Assembly: GCF_009765985.1 (NCBI RefSeq)
Contig: NZ_LMUM01000015.1
Span: 327,101-391,100 of the forward strand
Source of the DNA: Acidobacterium sp. S8
GTDB taxonomy: Bacteria; Acidobacteriota; Terriglobia; Terriglobales; Acidobacteriaceae
Reading direction: 5' to 3'
Length of the DNA: 64,000 nucleotides
This document shows, one piece after another, positions 1-7,951 of the stretch; the first letter of the stretch is position 1, and every line of letters begins with the position of its first letter. Both the position numbers and the translations under genes were made by a program. Under the pieces are notes generated by a model. The model was not told where the DNA came from, did no database searches, and saw only the letters and a list, made by a program, of their open reading frames with translations.

Positions 1-1
1 G

Positions 2-271
2 GCCGGCATTATCGCGGAAACGCAAAGCAACAACACCGCGCAATCCGCAGCACGCCTCTCAGTCATCGCACGAACTAACCACCTCAACAGCATCATCGTC
101 ATCAGCGATGGAACCCACCTCTTCCGCATCCACGCCCTATGCGAAAAAAACGGACTTACCGTCTACACCTCGCCGCGACCGGAGACACGCAGCCTCGACT
201 GGCAGACCTCGCTCTCACGCATAGCGCACGAAATCATCAGCTATACCGCCTTTCGCCTTCATCTGCACTAA
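2..271 (+). CDS. YdcF/DUF218-family protein, C-terminal end (5' truncated by window)
   Basis: An open frame runs from the window edge for 89 codons to a TAA at 269-271. The visible part reads as the last third of a DUF218 (YdcF/ElyC/SanA) domain: an E-T-x-S-x-N-T motif followed by an A-x-x-A-x-x-L helix, then a hydrophobic strand IIVISDG followed by T-H-L-F-R, which matches the family's 'V(T)SD-x-x-H-x-x-R' segment, and a final Y-T-S-P-R-P strand. Family members are inner-membrane-associated proteins, some linked to envelope polysaccharide metabolism; their biochemical activity is poorly known. The start and any N-terminal membrane segment lie outside the window. It converges on the acyltransferase gene, with only about 60 bp between the stops. 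Confidence 0.6.
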   Translation, partial: AGIIAETQSNNTAQSAARLSVIARTNHLNSIIVISDGTHLFRIHALCEKNGLTVYTSPRPETRSLDWQTSLSRIAHEIISYTAFRLHLH

Positions 272-334
272 TTGAGAAAGTATGGGCAGAAGCCGTCTGG
301 CCCCATTTCAGCATTCCTACCCGCACGCGAAGTT

Positions 335-1468
335 CTAATCTCTTGAAGGGACAAAAGTGAATCTCTTCTTAAGCTGCAGAAATGGCTTTTCAAAAAACCG
401 ATAGGAAAGCACAGCCACCAAAATAGTAAGTGCCAGCGTGATTACAGTTCCCAGGGCATCTCTCCAGTAGGAGAGATGCAGCGTTAGGCTCAGTTCGGTC
501 AGTCTTACTTTCCAAACGTGAAAGACCATAAAGAGTACAAAGGCATGAAAGATATATAGCCCGTAAGAAATGCGTCCCAGATAAACAGCAGCTTTGGGAA
601 GGTATTTTGCTGAGGTCCCCAGCAGGGCGAGAAAAAGCAGTATCGTTCCCGCCAGAACAAAAGCCCATCCGGTAAGCGATCCCAGCGCATTTGCAGGATG
701 AGGATTGTCTGCTTCTACGCCAAATTTGAGAAAAGCGATGAGCCCGCAACTGATCGCAGCGACAAAGATAATGGCTCTAAAAATCAGATTGAGCTCAGGA
801 AGACGTCCGCGAAGCAAAAGTGACAGCAGGGTGCCTGCGGCAAAGAATTGGAACTGGACGAAGCTGTTTGTCCATTGACTGCTGAAGCCCGCCGAAGGAT
901 GTTGCGCGTAGAGAAAGATCGCCAGATAAGCGACTACGAGCAGGCCGATACAAATAGCTATCAGGCCGCGACGACGGCCATAGCGCGCAATCAATGGGAT
1001 CGTGAGATAGAACTGCTCCTCAACAGAAATACTCCAGAGCGGATTGACTGGATATGCGTTTAACCAGCCATATTTGCAGATGTACCAGTTGCCGGAGAAA
1101 AGCGTGAATGCCAGCCATGAACCAGGAGTGGTGATTCCTGCATGCGGGACGAAACGCGTTAACGCAGCCAGCCCGAAGAAGGCTGCAAAATAAAGCGGCC
1201 ATATCCGCAGAACGCGCCGCGTGTAGAACGCCTTCAGATGCACTTTGCCTGTCTGCTGCTGTTCACGGGTCAGCAACTCGGTAATCAAAAAGGCGCTGAG
1301 CAGGAAAAAGACAGGGACGCCGAAGACCCCGATCAGGCTCAGGTTATAACGCCACGGATGGATATGACTGTCTATAGGCGCGAGATCCATGCGATGAGTA
1401 AAAAACACCAGTAGGAAAGCAATCAGGCGCAGGACATCTAATTCAGGCCGATAGTATCGATGGATCAT
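335..1468 (-). CDS. Acyltransferase family 3 (OafA/YrhL-type) membrane protein
   Basis: 377 residues, the usual size for a stand-alone acyltransferase-3 protein without the SGNH domain. The N-terminus RPELDVLRLIAFLLVFFTH carries the family's R-x-x-R/D-x-L-R signature with an H about 10 residues on. About ten hydrophobic segments follow, plus the conserved central NPLWSISVEEQFYL motif (W-S-x-x-V-E-x-Q-F-Y). It ends in a basic tail. Known family members move acyl groups (often O-acetyl) onto extracellular sugars or peptidoglycan at the inner membrane. The substrate cannot be told from sequence. Neighbours are the end of a YdcF-type gene (convergent) and the GH29 fucosidase, about 80 bp upstream and on the same strand. 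The start shown has only a weak ribosome site. Confidence 0.85.
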   Translation of the reverse strand: MIHRYYRPELDVLRLIAFLLVFFTHRMDLAPIDSHIHPWRYNLSLIGVFGVPVFFLLSAFLITELLTREQQQTGKVHLKAFYTRRVLRIWPLYFAAFFGLAALTRFVPHAGITTPGSWLAFTLFSGNWYICKYGWLNAYPVNPLWSISVEEQFYLTIPLIARYGRRRGLIAICIGLLVVAYLAIFLYAQHPSAGFSSQWTNSFVQFQFFAAGTLLSLLLRGRLPELNLIFRAIIFVAAISCGLIAFLKFGVEADNPHPANALGSLTGWAFVLAGTILLFLALLGTSAKYLPKAAVYLGRISYGLYIFHAFVLFMVFHVWKVRLTELSLTLHLSYWRDALGTVITLALTILVAVLSYRFFEKPFLQLKKRFTFVPSRD

Positions 1469-1548
1469 TCCAAATGAGTCCGAGCCAAGGCTGTATTCAT
1501 TTATTGCAGGAACTCCGCTCAGGGATTGCTGTCAGCAGCCGGACGGCT

Positions 1549-3078
1549 TTACAGTGCAACTTTGAGCACCCATGCGGATTGCTGGCGTAAATTTTCCGGA
1601 AGATCCGGAAGACTTATGACGGTTCCATGATGGCTCGACTTGAATTTCAATGGCGTCGCATCACCAAGCAGTGTCGCGCCCTTGACCCCAACGATATCTT
1701 TCAATTCAAAACTGGACTCAGGCCAGCGAGGCAAAATGGCGTATAAATCATTCCCTTTTGACGTGAAAAGCGCTTCGACTCCGGCCTTCCCCGGCTCAGG
1801 CTTCACCGCCAATTTCGAGACGTCGTACGCGCTGTCATACTCGCCGTTGTAATTTGCTTTGGGAACCTCGCCAGCACTCCACTGCCGCGTTGTTTTCCAT
1901 GGCTTCGTCCCATAGATCGCATCGCCATTGATTTTCATCCAGCTGCCAATCTGACTGAGGCGCTCTTCCATGATGACCGGAATGGTCCCATCCGCGGCAG
2001 GACCAATATCGAGCAAAAGATTTCCCCCGCGGCTCACCGTGTCGGCCAGCATAATTACCAGCTCCTGTCCCGTGTGATAGCCATCGAGTCGCTCTGCCCG
2101 GTTCAGTCCAAAACTTACGCCCATGCCTCTGTTCTCTTCCCATGGATGGTCCGAAATGCTCATGCCCGATGTATATTCCGTTGTCCAATAGCCGCCATGT
2201 TTGTGACGCGTATCTTTGCCCCAGCGATCGTTGATCACAACTTCGTCTTTTACCGGCGACTCGTTGAAAAGCCACGCCAGCAGCTCAGGGCTGTGCCACT
2301 CGGAGGAAGGTATTTCCCATTCGCCGTCACTGAAAATGATGGATGGCTTGTAGCGTGTGACCAGATCTTTGAATTGAGGAAACATGTGTTCTCTGACGAA
2401 GCGTTGCCTGTCAGACAGCCACAAAGGGTTGTACCACTCATAGAGCGAATAGTAATAACCCATGCGAACGTTCTTGCTCCGCACTGCATCGGTAAGATCG
2501 CCTAAAACATCGCGCCGAGGACCGGTCTCAACCGCATTCCATGGTCGTCCCCAGCCTGACGATGCTTCCTTGCTGGGCCACAGAGCGAAGCCCTCATGAT
2601 GCTTCGAAGTGAGCGCGACATACTTCGCGCCTGAGCCCTCCAGGACATTGGCCCAGTGATCCGGATCGAATAGCTCAGCCCTGAATTGCGGTGCGAAGTT
2701 TTGATAGGGATAATCGGCGCCATACCATTTCTTGTGAAATTCCCACGTACCTTTTTCTATCGCATCCGCCTTGGGATTGTTCTTTCCTTCCGTCATCTGG
2801 TGCCAATACCACTCGGCGTAAGCCAGTTTGCCGGGAATGACCGGAGCATAGGCCGGAACTGAATACACGCCCCAATGAATGAAGATGCCGAACTTGTCGT
2901 GAGTAAACCACGCAGGCGTGGGGCGCGAGTCAATGCTTTCCCAGGTTGGCTGATATGTCTGCGCATACAGAGGACGTCCCATCGATTGCATTCCCGCAGC
3001 AATGCCAGCCGCTCCCGCCATCTTGATAAAACTACGTCTGTCCAGCCTGGATTTCATCCCCGGTATTCGCTCGTACAT
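1549..3078 (-). CDS. Alpha-L-fucosidase, GH29, Tat-exported
   Basis: 509 residues. Residues about 10-40 form a twin-arginine signal (D-R-R-S-F-I-K, then a hydrophobic stretch and ...LYAQT). A (beta/alpha)8 GH29 domain follows, starting at P-A-W-F-T-H-D-K-F-G-I-F-I-H-W-G, the hallmark GH29 opening. Also visible are the substrate-site histidines in SKHHEGFALWPS and the S-I-I-F-S-D-G-E-W strand, whose Asp is the likely nucleophile. The C-terminal 100 residues form a beta-sandwich. GH29 enzymes remove alpha-L-fucose from glycans with retention. An alternative start (the Met eight codons in, 3057) gives a tighter Tat signal. Folding before export through Tat suggests action in the periplasm or outside the cell, on plant xyloglucan or other fucosylated glycans (inference). 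The intergenic region to the XRE gene (3079-3243) holds no clear gene. Confidence 0.92.
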   Translation of the reverse strand: MYERIPGMKSRLDRRSFIKMAGAAGIAAGMQSMGRPLYAQTYQPTWESIDSRPTPAWFTHDKFGIFIHWGVYSVPAYAPVIPGKLAYAEWYWHQMTEGKNNPKADAIEKGTWEFHKKWYGADYPYQNFAPQFRAELFDPDHWANVLEGSGAKYVALTSKHHEGFALWPSKEASSGWGRPWNAVETGPRRDVLGDLTDAVRSKNVRMGYYYSLYEWYNPLWLSDRQRFVREHMFPQFKDLVTRYKPSIIFSDGEWEIPSSEWHSPELLAWLFNESPVKDEVVINDRWGKDTRHKHGGYWTTEYTSGMSISDHPWEENRGMGVSFGLNRAERLDGYHTGQELVIMLADTVSRGGNLLLDIGPAADGTIPVIMEERLSQIGSWMKINGDAIYGTKPWKTTRQWSAGEVPKANYNGEYDSAYDVSKLAVKPEPGKAGVEALFTSKGNDLYAILPRWPESSFELKDIVGVKGATLLGDATPLKFKSSHHGTVISLPDLPENLRQQSAWVLKVAL

Positions 3079-3243
3079 AGGCCCTCAATCTCTCAATATC
3101 GATCAGATCAACGCAATACGAATTCAAAGGGTATAAGCACAGCTTGTCAAGAACATTTTCATAAGCGAACGAATCTTTTCATTTTCGATTCATCGCGTCT
3201 GTAGTGAAGTCGCCTTATAAAGCTGCTCACTGAATGGCACGCA

Positions 3244-3459
3244 TTAGCGCTTGCCGCGAGGATCATATTGGAAGCACTGCTCGATCGGCACACCAAGCAC
3301 GCTTGCCACTTTGAACGCAGTCTCCAGGGAAGGCGAATACTTGTCCTGCTCAATCGCAATCACTGTCTGCCTTGTGACGCCGACTCGATCCGCGAGTTCC
3401 TGCTGCGTCATCTCCCGAAGAGCCCGCAGTTCTCGAATCTGATTTCGTATGGCGGGCAT
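3244..3459 (-). CDS. Small XRE/Cro-CI family transcriptional regulator
   Basis: 71 residues, made almost wholly of one HTH_3 domain: R-x-x-R-E-M-T-Q-Q-E-L-A-D-R-V-G-V-T-R-Q-T-V-I-A-I-E-Q-D-K-Y-S-P-S-L. It has the YozG-like pattern, with A-x-x-L-G-V-P-I-E-Q-C-F at the end. Proteins of this size class often sit beside a small integral membrane protein and repress the shared operon. Here the start codon shares one base with the stop of the upstream membrane-protein gene (TGATG), so the two are translationally coupled. The twin palindromes upstream of that gene (3900-3923 and 3950-3967) are its most likely binding sites, making the pair self-regulated (inference). The effector is unknown. Confidence 0.9.
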   Translation of the reverse strand: MPAIRNQIRELRALREMTQQELADRVGVTRQTVIAIEQDKYSPSLETAFKVASVLGVPIEQCFQYDPRGKR

Positions 3460-3887
3460 CAGAGCGCTCTCCGGTAAGCCACAATCTGCGCGGCCGTTTT
3501 CGTGATATCCGCGATGACCAGCATGCCAAAGAAGACACTCAGAAAATGGAGTCCGACCATGCGGTTATCCAGCCGAAGATGGCCGACTGCCGCGTGAAAC
3601 CACAACATGCCCAGCCCGAGCACCATGAGCGATGCAATCGTCAGGTAACCCGCACGATACCCTCGCAGCTCAATCAAACGATCCCGCTCATCCGTAACAC
3701 GATTGCGCGTGAAGGCAGCAATCACTGATTGCAGAATGATCTGCAGCACGATAATCCCGATAATCATGCCCGCTACCTTGTTGACGGAGTTTTGCTGGTG
3801 CAGGAAAAAATAAGGGCCGTACACAATGAGCTCCGCCGCTAGCGACGCGTAAAGAGACTTCTCTCGGTAGGAAAGATTTGTCATCAT
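3459..3887 (-). CDS. Small four-helix membrane protein (DUF2178-like) paired with XRE regulator
   Basis: 142 residues from the ATG at 3887. It has four hydrophobic segments (about residues 12-30, 38-58, 83-103, 116-136) and, in the loop after helix 2, the motif R-V-T-D-E-R-D-R-L-I-E, close to the D-E-R-(D)-x-x-I motif of DUF2178-type proteins that accompany small XRE regulators. The function of this family is unknown. The start was chosen because GGAG lies 9 nt upstream of 3887. A longer frame begins at 3926, but that codon lies at or upstream of the expected transcription start of the promoter at 3927-3955, so it is unlikely to be used. The stop overlaps the start of the XRE gene by one base. 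The pair may sense a membrane or envelope signal (inference). Confidence 0.75.
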   Translation of the reverse strand: MMTNLSYREKSLYASLAAELIVYGPYFFLHQQNSVNKVAGMIIGIIVLQIILQSVIAAFTRNRVTDERDRLIELRGYRAGYLTIASLMVLGLGMLWFHAAVGHLRLDNRMVGLHFLSVFFGMLVIADITKTAAQIVAYRRAL

Positions 3888-3899
3888 GGCAAACTGCTC

Positions 3900-3923
3900 C
3901 AGTGTCAAAAATATTTGACACTG
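3900..3923. promoter_or_regulatory. Perfect palindromic operator O1 of the XRE/membrane-protein operon
   Basis: Arms CAGTGTCAAA (3900-3909) and TTTGACACTG (3914-3923) are perfect reverse complements around the 4-bp centre AATA. The site lies just downstream of the minus-strand -10 box and would cover the transcription start, the typical position for a repressor. It shares the TGTCAAA half-site with the second site at 3950-3967. Confidence 0.7.
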
Positions 3924-3926
3924 CAA

Positions 3927-3955
3927 AACATAGCCCTACACTCGACGCATGTCAA
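3927..3955 (-). promoter_or_regulatory. Sigma-70-like promoter for the membrane-protein/XRE operon
   Basis: Read on the minus strand: -35 TTGACA (forward 3950-3955), a spacer of exactly 17 bp, and -10 TATGTT (forward 3927-3932). The -35 box is a full consensus match. Transcription would start inside the palindrome at 3900-3923 and the first good start codon is 3887. Confidence 0.7.
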
Positions 3956-3967
3956 ATATTTTTTACA
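3950..3967. promoter_or_regulatory. Second operator-like site O2 overlapping the -35 box
   Basis: TGTCAAA, 4-bp centre TATT, then TTTTACA: the left half equals the TGTCAAA half of the perfect palindrome at 3900-3923 and the right half is degenerate. It contains the -35 hexamer. The two sites are 47 bp apart centre to centre, about 4.5 helical turns. Binding at both sites would bracket the promoter (inference). Confidence 0.5.
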
Positions 3968-3975
3968 CAGGGTAT

Positions 3976-4605
3976 TTATTCCTCCCAATCCTGCTCGATG
4001 GGAAGACCGATGCTAAGACGCGCATCATTGACGGCGCCGCGCAAGAACGAAGTTTTGCCTGCAGTATATCGAGGCATATCGTCGCCATACGCGGCCGCAA
4101 GTTCCATCTTCAAGGCCTCGTAGGCACGCGCTACCTCTGGATACTGAATCAGCCAGTCGCGAAGCAGTAACTCGTTCTTGATCGGCCAGGTCGGGCAGAC
4201 AGCCAGGTGCAGATGGAAGGCGGGACCTGCTTCTTCCGCTTCCTTGCGGAAGAAGCGCCGCCTGAAGAAGCCTGCATCGATTTTTCGATACCCTGTAACT
4301 GTAAGGCGATGACCAAGCGCGTCCGCCTCATCAAGCGAGAACACAGGCGCCATCATGTCGATAATGGGTTTCGCGCTGAGCCCAGGGACAGCCGTGCTCC
4401 CAAAGTGTTGAAGCTGATCCGCAACATGGCCCAGCAGCGGCCGCAGACGCTCACGCTCGTACAGGAATTGCTCCGCCCAAACGGGATCCGAAGGTACGAC
4501 GTGAACATGGCCGAGCGCCCGTCTCGCATATTCTGTATCGTGCATGCCATTAGTGTAAGTCGTTCTGTTCATGTCAGATAGCAGCGGCATGGATGGAGGC
4601 GACAT
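3976..4605 (-). CDS. GrpB/UPF0157 family protein (nucleotidyltransferase-like)
   Basis: 209 residues from the first ATG. The recognisable domain starts near residue 35 with V-V-P-S-D-P-V-W-A-E-Q-F and has the family's core H-F-G-S-T-A-V-P-G-L-S-A-K-P-I-I-D-M-M (the G-S-T-x-V-x-G-x-x-x-K-x-x-I-D motif of a nucleotidyltransferase fold). Later come H-L-H-L-A-V-C and a W-x-x-x-N-E-L-L-L-R-D-W-L motif. GrpB proteins occur alone or fused to dephospho-CoA kinase; no precise activity is established. In-frame ATGs at 4572 and 4545 would give more typical family N-termini, and none has a strong ribosome site, so the start is uncertain. The stop lies just upstream of the XRE operator region. Confidence 0.85.
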   Translation of the reverse strand: MSPPSMPLLSDMNRTTYTNGMHDTEYARRALGHVHVVPSDPVWAEQFLYERERLRPLLGHVADQLQHFGSTAVPGLSAKPIIDMMAPVFSLDEADALGHRLTVTGYRKIDAGFFRRRFFRKEAEEAGPAFHLHLAVCPTWPIKNELLLRDWLIQYPEVARAYEALKMELAAAYGDDMPRYTAGKTSFLRGAVNDARLSIGLPIEQDWEE

Positions 4606-4681
4606 CTCTGCCGCGTCAGAGCGATGAGTGACTCTGAGATTTTTTACTGCTTAAACAGGCGGCTGAAAATAATCTTCTTCC

Positions 4682-4732
4682 CATAGCCATTCGAGTGGAG
4701 TACTATTTTTTCGCATAGTCATTCTAGTGGAG
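4682..4732 (+). repeat. Tandem 19-bp repeat upstream of the first PadR gene (candidate PadR operator)
   Basis: CATAGCCATTCGAGTGGAG (4682-4700) and CATAGTCATTCTAGTGGAG (4714-4732) differ at two positions and are 32 bp apart. The unit resembles the site before the second PadR gene (7921-7945: CATAGT, 3 bp, ACTATG, then TCAGTGGAG). The terminal GTGGAG probably doubles as the ribosome site. A PadR-binding role is inferred from this recurrence. Confidence 0.5.
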
Positions 4733-4747
4733 CGAACCTACTTGGTT

Positions 4748-5092
4748 ATGAAACGACCGCCGGACGCCGGAGATATTCTGCAAGGCACGCTCGACATGCT
4801 GATTCTTCGCACCCTGCTGATGGGACCAGCACATGGTCACGCGATCACCGAAGTCATTGAGCATACTTCTGAGAATGCTCTGGAAGTTGAACAGGGTTCG
4901 CTCTATCCCGCGCTCCATCGGCTGGAAGATCGGGGTTTGGTTTCGTCGCAATGGGGCGTCAGCGAGAACAACCGCAGGGCAAAGTTTTACACACTCACAA
5001 GTAAGGGCAGGAAGGAACTCAGTGCAGCTACCGGGCGCTGGCATAGGATGACTCGCGCCATTGGTCTGATTCTGGGTGAATCGCACGAATAA
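4748..5092 (+). CDS. PadR-family transcriptional regulator
   Basis: 114 residues from the ATG at 4748, with the full PadR winged-helix pattern: L-Q-G-T-L-D-M-L-I-L-R-T-L, G-P-A-H-G-H-A-I-T, the wing E-Q-G-S-L-Y-P-A-L-H-R-L-E-D-R-G-L, and A-K-F-Y-T-L-T-S-K-G-R-K-E-L. This is the short subfamily typically placed directly before ADOP permeases in acidobacteria. A GTG at 4727 is in frame, but the GTGGAG there aligns with the ribosome site of the second cassette, so ATG 4748 is preferred. The permease start follows about 17 bp after the stop. It likely represses its own cassette in response to an unknown small ligand (inference from the family). Confidence 0.9.
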   Translation: MKRPPDAGDILQGTLDMLILRTLLMGPAHGHAITEVIEHTSENALEVEQGSLYPALHRLEDRGLVSSQWGVSENNRRAKFYTLTSKGRKELSAATGRWHRMTRAIGLILGESHE

Positions 5093-5109
5093 GGCAGGAG
5101 GAAATGCAG

Positions 5110-7773
5110 ATGAGCTTCCGGCGTTTCACAAACCGCACCAGCAAAGATCAAGATCTCGCTGAAGAAATCGATTCCCATCTCGCTCATTCACAGGATGCAC
5201 ATGCGGCACGTGGCCTTTCTTCGGAAGAAGCCCGTCGACAGGCCTACGTGCGCTTCGGAAATCCGCGCTCGACGCGTGAGCATGTGTGGCGTTATCGTTC
5301 TCTTCCCTGGCTGGAAGATTTATGGCGCGATCTGCGCTTCGCGTTGCGGGGACTGAGCAAGACACCGGGATTCACCATCATCGCCATTCTTGTGATTGCT
5401 GTCGGCATCGGCGTAAACACTGCGGTCTTTTCAGTCATCAACGCTGTACTGCTCAAGCTGCTTACGTACCCGGATCCGCAGTCACTGGTGCAGATGAGGA
5501 ACACGGGCCCGCAGGGATCGTTTCCCGGAGCGAATATTCCAAAGTTCAATATCTGGCATCAGCAGACCAGTGTTTTTCAGCAGGTCGCGGCCTACGACTT
5601 CGGTGGAGCAGGGCTCAATATCACCGGCGGCGATCATCCGGAACAGGTACAGGGCATTCACGTCTCTGCTGACTACTTCTCTCTCTTCGGCGCTCCGATT
5701 GTGGCAGGACGCACCTTCACTTCAGCTGAGGACAGCCCGCACGGTGGACACGTCACTGTACTGAGCTACGGTCTCTGGAAGAGTCGCTATGGAGCTGACC
5801 CGAAGGTCGTCGGCACTACGATCCAGCTTGATGGCCAGCCTTATCTTATTGTCGGAGTGATTGACCGTCGGTTTGTGACCGATACCCCGGCGGATCTCTG
5901 GGTCCCTTTTCAGTTCGATATGAACTCGCAGGACATGGCGCATTACTTCACCGTGTCTGCGCGCCTCAAGCCGGGCGTCACCCTGCCGCAGGTCAACGCG
6001 CAACTGCGTCTCGCTGCGGATGAGTATCGGCGTATCTACGGAAAAGACTCTCTCCCGGCCAATAGCGGATTCGGTGTTGCCTCACTGCAGGAAGCGACCA
6101 TCGGAGACACTCGCTTTCCGCTTCTTGTTTTGCTTGGAGCCGTGGGCTTCGTTCTTCTCATCGCCTGTGCCAATGTGGCGAACCTGCTGCTGGCGAGAGC
6201 CTCGTCGAGAAAGCGTGAGTTTGCCACGCGTGCCGCTCTTGGCGCGGGACGCAGTCAGATCATTCGCCAATTGCTGACCGAAAGCCTGACGCTCTCGCTC
6301 GTTGGCGGAGCGCTTGGTCTCATTCTTGGATTTGCAGGCGTTCGCTTTTTGCTCAGCATCAACCCGGGCAATATTCCTCGCATCGGCGAAGATGGTTCTG
6401 CCGTCACACTCGACATCAACATTCTGCTCTTTACGCTCGGCATTTCTCTTCTCACCGGAATCTTCTTCGGCCTGCTCCCAGCTATCAGCGCCTCCCAACC
6501 GAATCTGGCAGCTACGCTCAACGAAAACGGCAGCCGTTCCGGTATCGGTTTTCGCAGTGGCAAGCTTCGCTCCGCGCTTGTGATTGGAGAAATGGCTCTC
6601 ACTCTTGTGCTCGTCATTGGAGCAGCGCTGCTCATCCGCACGTTCCTGAAGTTGCAGGCCGTCGATACTGGCTTCGCCACGCACAATGTCATTAGTATGG
6701 CAATGTCTATGAGCGGCGATCGATTCCAGAAAACGGCTCCTGTCGCTCTGGTCGTTCGCGATGGCACAGATCGCGCGCTCGCCGTTCCTGGTGTCGTCGA
6801 TGTGGGCGTGTCCAATTGCCTGCCCATGGCTGGCGGATTCGGCATGAGTTTCGATGTCGTAGGCCGGCCCAAAGGAAATTCGCCTTTCGCTGGAGGCGCA
6901 GGCTTCTATTCCATTTCTTGGCGTTACTTCAATGCACTCAAAATTCCATTGCTGCGCGGGCGCAGTTTCACCGAGCAGGATAATGGAGCCGCGCCGAACG
7001 TTGTCATCATCAATCAGGCGATGGCCCGCCAGTACTGGCCCAAAGGCGATCCGCTTAAGGATCGAATCCAGATCGGACCCGGTGCCGGCCCAGCCTTTGC
7101 TGAAGGTCCGCGTCAGGTCGTCGGCATCGTGGGAGACACGCACGATGGTGGACCGAATCGCGATCCCTTTCCCATGATGTACATTCCGTTGGCACAGATG
7201 CCGGACCTCGAAACTGCTCTCAATTCACGAGTCGCACCGCTCTGGTGGATCATTCGTAGTCAGGTCGACCCGCGCACTCTTTCGTCTTCAATCACTGCTG
7301 CTCTTCGCGACGCCAGTGGCGGGCTGCCCGTTGCGCACATCCGCACAATGGACGAGATTGAAGCGCGCAATACTGCGCGTCAACGCTTCAACATGCTGCT
7401 TCTCACTATCTTCGGATTTGCTGGCTTGCTCATGGCCGCCATCGGCGTCTATGGAGTCATGTCCTACTCCGTGCAACAGCGAACGCAGGAACTCGGTGTT
7501 CGCATGGCGCTTGGCGCGCAGGCTTCGAGTCTTCGCAACATGGTCATCAGGCAGGGTATGGCGCTCACGCTGATTGGAGTGCTGATCGGCACAGGCGGGG
7601 CCTTCTGGCTGACGCGCTTTCTGGCGAGCTTCCTCTTCGGCGTAAAGACCTTGGACCCGATCGCGTTTATCGTTACGCCTCTCTTGCTGGCGGCGGTCGC
7701 GCTGTCCTCCATCTGGATTCCCGCAAAACGGGCTACTCGCGTGGATCCGATGACAGCACTTCGGCTTGAATGA
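5110..7773 (+). CDS. ADOP-type orphan permease (MacB/FtsX-like), cassette 1
   Basis: About 887 residues. The order is: a soluble N-terminal prefix (about 1-75) with E-E-I-D-S-H-L and A-R-R-Q-A-Y-V-R-F-G-N-P, TM1 (about 86-114, ...IGVNTAVFSVINAVLL), a MacB periplasmic core domain, three clustered TM segments, a second periplasmic core domain, and three last TM segments ending at V-D-P-M-T-A-L-R. This duplicated layout and length are those of the 'acidobacterial duplicated orphan permease' family. MacB-type permeases normally need an ABC ATPase; none is encoded nearby, as is usual for ADOPs, so transport activity is unproven. AGGAGG (5096-5101) sits 8 nt before ATG 5110 but only 2 nt before ATG 5104, so 5110 is preferred. 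Expression is probably set by the adjacent PadR protein. Confidence 0.88.
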   Translation: MSFRRFTNRTSKDQDLAEEIDSHLAHSQDAHAARGLSSEEARRQAYVRFGNPRSTREHVWRYRSLPWLEDLWRDLRFALRGLSKTPGFTIIAILVIAVGIGVNTAVFSVINAVLLKLLTYPDPQSLVQMRNTGPQGSFPGANIPKFNIWHQQTSVFQQVAAYDFGGAGLNITGGDHPEQVQGIHVSADYFSLFGAPIVAGRTFTSAEDSPHGGHVTVLSYGLWKSRYGADPKVVGTTIQLDGQPYLIVGVIDRRFVTDTPADLWVPFQFDMNSQDMAHYFTVSARLKPGVTLPQVNAQLRLAADEYRRIYGKDSLPANSGFGVASLQEATIGDTRFPLLVLLGAVGFVLLIACANVANLLLARASSRKREFATRAALGAGRSQIIRQLLTESLTLSLVGGALGLILGFAGVRFLLSINPGNIPRIGEDGSAVTLDINILLFTLGISLLTGIFFGLLPAISASQPNLAATLNENGSRSGIGFRSGKLRSALVIGEMALTLVLVIGAALLIRTFLKLQAVDTGFATHNVISMAMSMSGDRFQKTAPVALVVRDGTDRALAVPGVVDVGVSNCLPMAGGFGMSFDVVGRPKGNSPFAGGAGFYSISWRYFNALKIPLLRGRSFTEQDNGAAPNVVIINQAMARQYWPKGDPLKDRIQIGPGAGPAFAEGPRQVVGIVGDTHDGGPNRDPFPMMYIPLAQMPDLETALNSRVAPLWWIIRSQVDPRTLSSSITAALRDASGGLPVAHIRTMDEIEARNTARQRFNMLLLTIFGFAGLLMAAIGVYGVMSYSVQQRTQELGVRMALGAQASSLRNMVIRQGMALTLIGVLIGTGGAFWLTRFLASFLFGVKTLDPIAFIVTPLLLAAVALSSIWIPAKRATRVDPMTALRLE

Positions 7774-7920
7774 AGAACTCTCATATTCGGTATCGTGCTA
7801 TCCGCAGGCTGGATCGTTCTGCGCCAGATAATCGCGGTCGAATCTGCCTGCTTAAAAGCTCATCATTCATCTTAAGTACAAACATGCTCTTGACACTTCA
7901 TTTGCCAAAGCTCACACTGG

Positions 7921-7935
7921 CATAGTCTAACTATG
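7921..7935 (+). promoter_or_regulatory. Inverted repeat before the second PadR gene (candidate PadR operator)
   Basis: CATAGT (7921-7926), CTA, ACTATG (7930-7935): a perfect 6-bp-arm palindrome 16 bp before the PadR start codon and directly before the GTGGAG ribosome site. The left arm and the downstream TCAGTGGAG resemble the tandem repeats at 4682-4732. A TTGACA at 7890-7895 could serve as a -35 box, but no good -10 is spaced correctly. Confidence 0.55.
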
Positions 7936-7951
7936 TCAGTGGAGAACAAGC

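Noticed and set aside
6082..7143. Long open frame antisense to the first ADOP gene
   Set aside because: It is the complement of a clearly coding permease; its composition (Arg/Ser/Glu-rich, no hydrophobic core) is that of a shadow frame.
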